A stretch of 64,000 bases of DNA from CAZOKN01 sp964580525 (GTDB lineage: Bacteria; Pseudomonadota; Alphaproteobacteria; Rickettsiales; UBA6187). Below are positions 61,285 to 64,000 of the stretch, in pieces; the stretch's first letter is position 1, and each line of letters opens with the position of its first letter. Position numbers and translations under genes: made by a program. The stretch is taken from the NCBI GenBank assembly GCA_964580525.1, contig CAZOKN010000003.1, forward strand, positions 17,939-81,938, in the 5' to 3' direction. The notes beneath the pieces are model-generated. The model saw only the letters and a list, made by a program, of their open reading frames with translations, made no database searches and was not told where the DNA came from.

Positions 61285-62493
61285 CTAAACCTCAAGCACT
61301 TTATTTGCTTTTTCAGCCAGATATCTCGCAGCTTGTCCACCAAGATGTTCTCCAGCAACAGCAGCAACTGTCCCCAGCGTCGTTTGAACAATTCCCTGGC
61401 CGGAAATTGCTGATGCAAAGCCTGCAACAGAAGAAGCCAAGCTAAACATAGACTCAGCAAAACTACTTTCGTTTCCGATAATTTCTTTATTAACAAAAGA
61501 AACCGCGCGTGGAAGGTTTGTAACGGCCATATATGTCAATGCTGTGTGCGGTGAAGCAGCCGCTATCATTGCAGCTATAGCGCCTTCGCAAATAAATCTT
61601 GATTGTTCAGATGAATAATCAGTAATTTGCTCTATAGCTTCAACAGCAACACCTTTTGCAAAGCCTGAGGTCCATGGTTTTGTAAATTTTTTCGCTTCAT
61701 TTAAAAGCATTTCCTCAAAGGTCGGACCATATTTTTTCTCCATTGCAATAATATCTAATTGTCCTGGCTTTGTCGGAAATATTTCATAACACTTCCATTT
61801 ATTTGTTTCTTCATTTGCCATGCAATCCATAAATGGCTCACAAACTTCAGTAGGATATGCCATGATACTCTTATCGCAGCCACTAGTACCCATTTTTAAC
61901 ATAACTTCTTTATAAAATGGATTTTCATGTGGGTGTATTGAACCAAATGTGTCAGTGCCAAAACCAATTGCATGGCCTAATTCATGAATAGCCTGATATT
62001 TAACATAGTTTTGCGCCCCAACACCACCATTTTCCAAAAGGGCCTCTTTGTAATTACTTGGAAAACAGGTTATAGAAAAAAATATTCCGTTGCTATCGTA
62101 ACGTCTTGGTGCAAAGGCAGATCTTCCAAGTTCTACATAAGTTCCACAGGTAGAAATAACAATACCTCTGCCGTCTATAAGATCATCAACTTTTGTAAAA
62201 ACTACACCACCCCCCGCAGCTTCCTGCCATTGCGCAAGAGCCTGTTCAGCAAAATGCTGTAAATAGTCTGGCGGAGTTTGTAACAAAGTACTATTTTCTT
62301 TAGAAACAGAATATTGCAAATTACCGCCCATAGCAAAAATATCACCTTTTTCTAAGCGCTTAACTGCAGAATCAGGATTAAATGTATAGGGTATAGTAGC
62401 TATGCCGTTCGCATCTTTTGGCCATTTCGACCCTTGAGTTACCACACCAGAAAGATAATCCCAAAGTTTCTTTTTTGTTTCAGCTTCGTTCAT
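61285..62493 (-). CDS. Metzincin-like zinc metalloprotease
   Basis: This 402-residue protein has no signal peptide. The zinc motif is HELGHAIGFGTD (H170, E171, H174). A Met-turn (SIMAYP, M211) follows 37 residues after, as in metzincins such as serralysins and snapalysins. The usual third ligand at the eleventh position is Thr180; Asp181, His187 or His189 may take its place. The N-terminal part (IPYTFNPDSA, FAEQALAQWQEAAGG) fits the M10/M12 fold. The last ~100 residues are Ala/Gly/Ser-rich and hydrophobic. Six or more cysteines could form disulfides, so export is possible by a route without a classical signal. The ATG has an AAGGT site. It could be a secreted protease or effector. Confidence 0.75.
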   Translation of the reverse strand: MNEAETKKKLWDYLSGVVTQGSKWPKDANGIATIPYTFNPDSAVKRLEKGDIFAMGGNLQYSVSKENSTLLQTPPDYLQHFAEQALAQWQEAAGGGVVFTKVDDLIDGRGIVISTCGTYVELGRSAFAPRRYDSNGIFFSITCFPSNYKEALLENGGVGAQNYVKYQAIHELGHAIGFGTDTFGSIHPHENPFYKEVMLKMGTSGCDKSIMAYPTEVCEPFMDCMANEETNKWKCYEIFPTKPGQLDIIAMEKKYGPTFEEMLLNEAKKFTKPWTSGFAKGVAVEAIEQITDYSSEQSRFICEGAIAAMIAAASPHTALTYMAVTNLPRAVSFVNKEIIGNESSFAESMFSLASSVAGFASAISGQGIVQTTLGTVAAVAGEHLGGQAARYLAEKANKVLEV

Positions 62494-62567
62494 ATTTCTA
62501 CCTTATTTCTGAATGCTCCAAACCCTCAACCATATCACAATAACATTACAAATATATTACAACACAA

Positions 62568-62593
62568 AAAAACCCGCAAAGTTGCGGGTTTTT
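62568..62593 (-). terminator. Rho-independent terminator after gyrA
   Basis: AAAAACCCGCA and TGCGGGTTTTT form an 11-bp stem with a 4-base loop. On the minus strand Ts follow. It ends the gyrA transcript 25 bases after the stop. Confidence 0.92.
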
Positions 62594-62617
62594 CTTTAGT
62601 TTTTATAGGGTGTTATT

Positions 62618-64000
62618 CTATTCTTCTTCCTCAGATTCTTCTTCGGTAGCGCTTATACGTGCAACGGAAACAACTTTTTCAGCATCAGCAGTGCGGAAAA
62701 TTGTAACACCCTGAGTATTGCGTCCCGCAATGCGCACATCGCTAACCGGGCAGCGTATCAATTGACCACGATCTGTCACCAATATCAATTGATCACTATC
62801 ATCGATCTTATAGCTAGCAACAACCTGGCCGTTACGTTCAGAAGTTATAATGTTTATAATGCCTGAACCACCACGGTTAGTAACGCGATATTCATAAGCA
62901 GAAGTACGTTTACCATAACCATTTTCAGTTATAGTTATAATAAACTGCTCATCCTTCGCCCATAAAGCTATAGTGTTTTGATCAAGCTCACTTTGAATTT
63001 CTTTGAAGACTTCAGATATCGCACGCTCTTTTTCCTGACGAAGAACATCTGTTTCTGCAATTTCTTTTTCAGCAATCAACACATTCAATCTTGAACGCAA
63101 ATTAGCTGGAATTTTCAGATATTTATCGCGCATTTCGTTATCATTAAGTTCAGTGCAATTTAGAACTGCCATTGAGATAACTTCATTGCCGGCATCAAGC
63201 TTAATACCGCGTACGCCCACAGACGCGCGGCTCTTGAATTCACGCACAGCAGTTGCCGGGAAGCGTATGCACTTTCCTTGCTTTGTTGAAAGCAAAACGT
63301 GCTGCTTATCTTCACAAGTTCTCACACTTATCAGCCTATCGCCCTCATCAAGCTTCATGGCAATTTTACCATTAGCGTTAATGCGTTTGAAATCAGACAA
63401 ATCGTTCCTACGCACAGTACCTTTATTAGTGGCAAATATAATGCTCATACGATCCCAATCGTCTTCATTCTCAGGCATTGGCATCACTACATTCACAGTC
63501 TCATCTTTCTCAAGAGGGAATATATTTATAAGCGCTCTGCCCTTTGTATTTGGGCCGCCTAAAGGCAATTTATAAACTTTTAATTTATAAACTTTTCCAG
63601 TTGTTGTGAAAAACAACATTGGCGTATGTGTATTAGTAACAAATATTTTTACAGTAGCATCATCATCGTGCATAGCAACACCTGCCCTGCCCTTACCACC
63701 ACGTTTTTGTGCGCGATAAGTTGAAAGAGGCACACGCTTGATATAGCCACCCATCGTCATGGTTACCACCATGTCTTCGCTAGGGATCAAATTTTCAATA
63801 TCAGCTTCAAATTCGCTTTCTTCAAAGCTGGTTTTACGCGGAGTAGCAAATTCTTCTTTTATAGCAGCAAGCTCTTGTTTTATAATATTTAAAATACGTT
63901 CACGGGAACGTAAAATATCCAAATAATCCTTAATGTCTTCAGCTAAAGCTGATAATTCGGCAGTTATTTTTTCCTGCTCCAAACCGGTCAAACGCGCTAA
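62618..64000 (-). CDS. gyrA: DNA gyrase subunit A (partial, N-terminal part off window)
   Basis: The minus-strand frame is open through the right edge (461 codons). Its first visible residues, LARLTGLEQEKI, are the end of the GyrA breakage-reunion core. The GyrA box QKRGGKG and the beta-pinwheel repeats follow (YKLKVYKLP, GKCIRFPATAVRE, GYGKRTSAYEYR). Between the pinwheel blades is an insertion of about 75 residues (ELNDNEMRDKYLKIP to DQNTIALWAKD) that is typical of alphaproteobacterial GyrA. The C-terminus is acidic (EEESEEEE). It introduces negative supercoils with GyrB. The pentapeptide protein at 38168 belongs to a superfold that includes gyrase-binding members, but no link is shown. Confidence 0.96.
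   Translation of the reverse strand, partial: LARLTGLEQEKITAELSALAEDIKDYLDILRSRERILNIIKQELAAIKEEFATPRKTSFEESEFEADIENLIPSEDMVVTMTMGGYIKRVPLSTYRAQKRGGKGRAGVAMHDDDATVKIFVTNTHTPMLFFTTTGKVYKLKVYKLPLGGPNTKGRALINIFPLEKDETVNVVMPMPENEDDWDRMSIIFATNKGTVRRNDLSDFKRINANGKIAMKLDEGDRLISVRTCEDKQHVLLSTKQGKCIRFPATAVREFKSRASVGVRGIKLDAGNEVISMAVLNCTELNDNEMRDKYLKIPANLRSRLNVLIAEKEIAETDVLRQEKERAISEVFKEIQSELDQNTIALWAKDEQFIITITENGYGKRTSAYEYRVTNRGGSGIINIITSERNGQVVASYKIDDSDQLILVTDRGQLIRCPVSDVRIAGRNTQGVTIFRTADAEKVVSVARISATEEESEEEE

Overview
The window is chromosomal DNA of a low-GC alphaproteobacterium. Lineage clues are the alphaproteobacterial insertion in the GyrA C-terminal domain, a HIG1-type twin-helix small protein, a DUF6898-like small protein, a short single-domain RNase D, the argS-SPOR-nagZ and rpsP-rimM-trmD-rplS gene orders, LpxC, DapE and ExoD. 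Arginine, lysine/diaminopimelate, pyrimidine and dTDP-rhamnose genes mean the genome is not as reduced as Rickettsia. A run of ten Ns at 28185-28194 marks a scaffold gap, so continuity across it is an assembly inference. I found no rRNA, tRNA, CRISPR array, transposase or phage gene.

Layout. 1-11.5 kb: the end of an amidohydrolase gene, a KamA-family radical SAM enzyme behind a possibly structured leader, an AEC transporter, nnr-acpS-SNase-like protein, an orphan prepilin, a long disordered OmpA-domain protein, an inositol monophosphatase and efp. 11.5-25.2 kb: an M16 peptidase, then nucleotide-sugar and glycan genes (rfbBADC, a glycosyltransferase fused to a degenerate SDR domain, a UDP-glucuronate 4-epimerase-like gene, ugd and galU), interrupted by argC, a gamma-carbonic anhydrase-like gene, an ArsR-type regulator, a second orphan prepilin and a lipoprotein. 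Together these could supply dTDP-rhamnose, UDP-glucuronate and UDP-galacturonate for surface polysaccharide. 25.3-38.1 kb: an enlarged rpmG, small membrane and lipoprotein genes, ald, RNase D, polA, a Tiki/EreA-like putative hydrolase next to hemW, dapE, a TMEM43-family protein with a very acidic tail, and pyrE.

38.2-64 kb: a large pentapeptide-repeat protein, TPR protein, rnhB, ftsY, a split coaB/coaC pair around an unknown gene, DUF192, DUF218, plsC, ankyrin, lpxC, exoD and tatA, then nagZ-SPOR-argS. Ribosome and tRNA-modification operons follow (rpsP-rimM-orf-trmD-rplS; rplU-rpmA-obgE), then coaD, a metzincin-like metalloprotease and the 3' part of gyrA.

Most of the window is housekeeping. 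The parts that stand out are two putative host- or competitor-directed enzymes (31626-32708 and 61285-62493), the pentapeptide and TMEM43 proteins, two related orphan prepilins, a bL33 with an extra ~35 residues, the split CoaBC, and several intergenic inverted repeats, including a ~140-bp near-perfect hairpin at 18440-18578. I see no compact gene cluster that I would call a new defence or secretion system.
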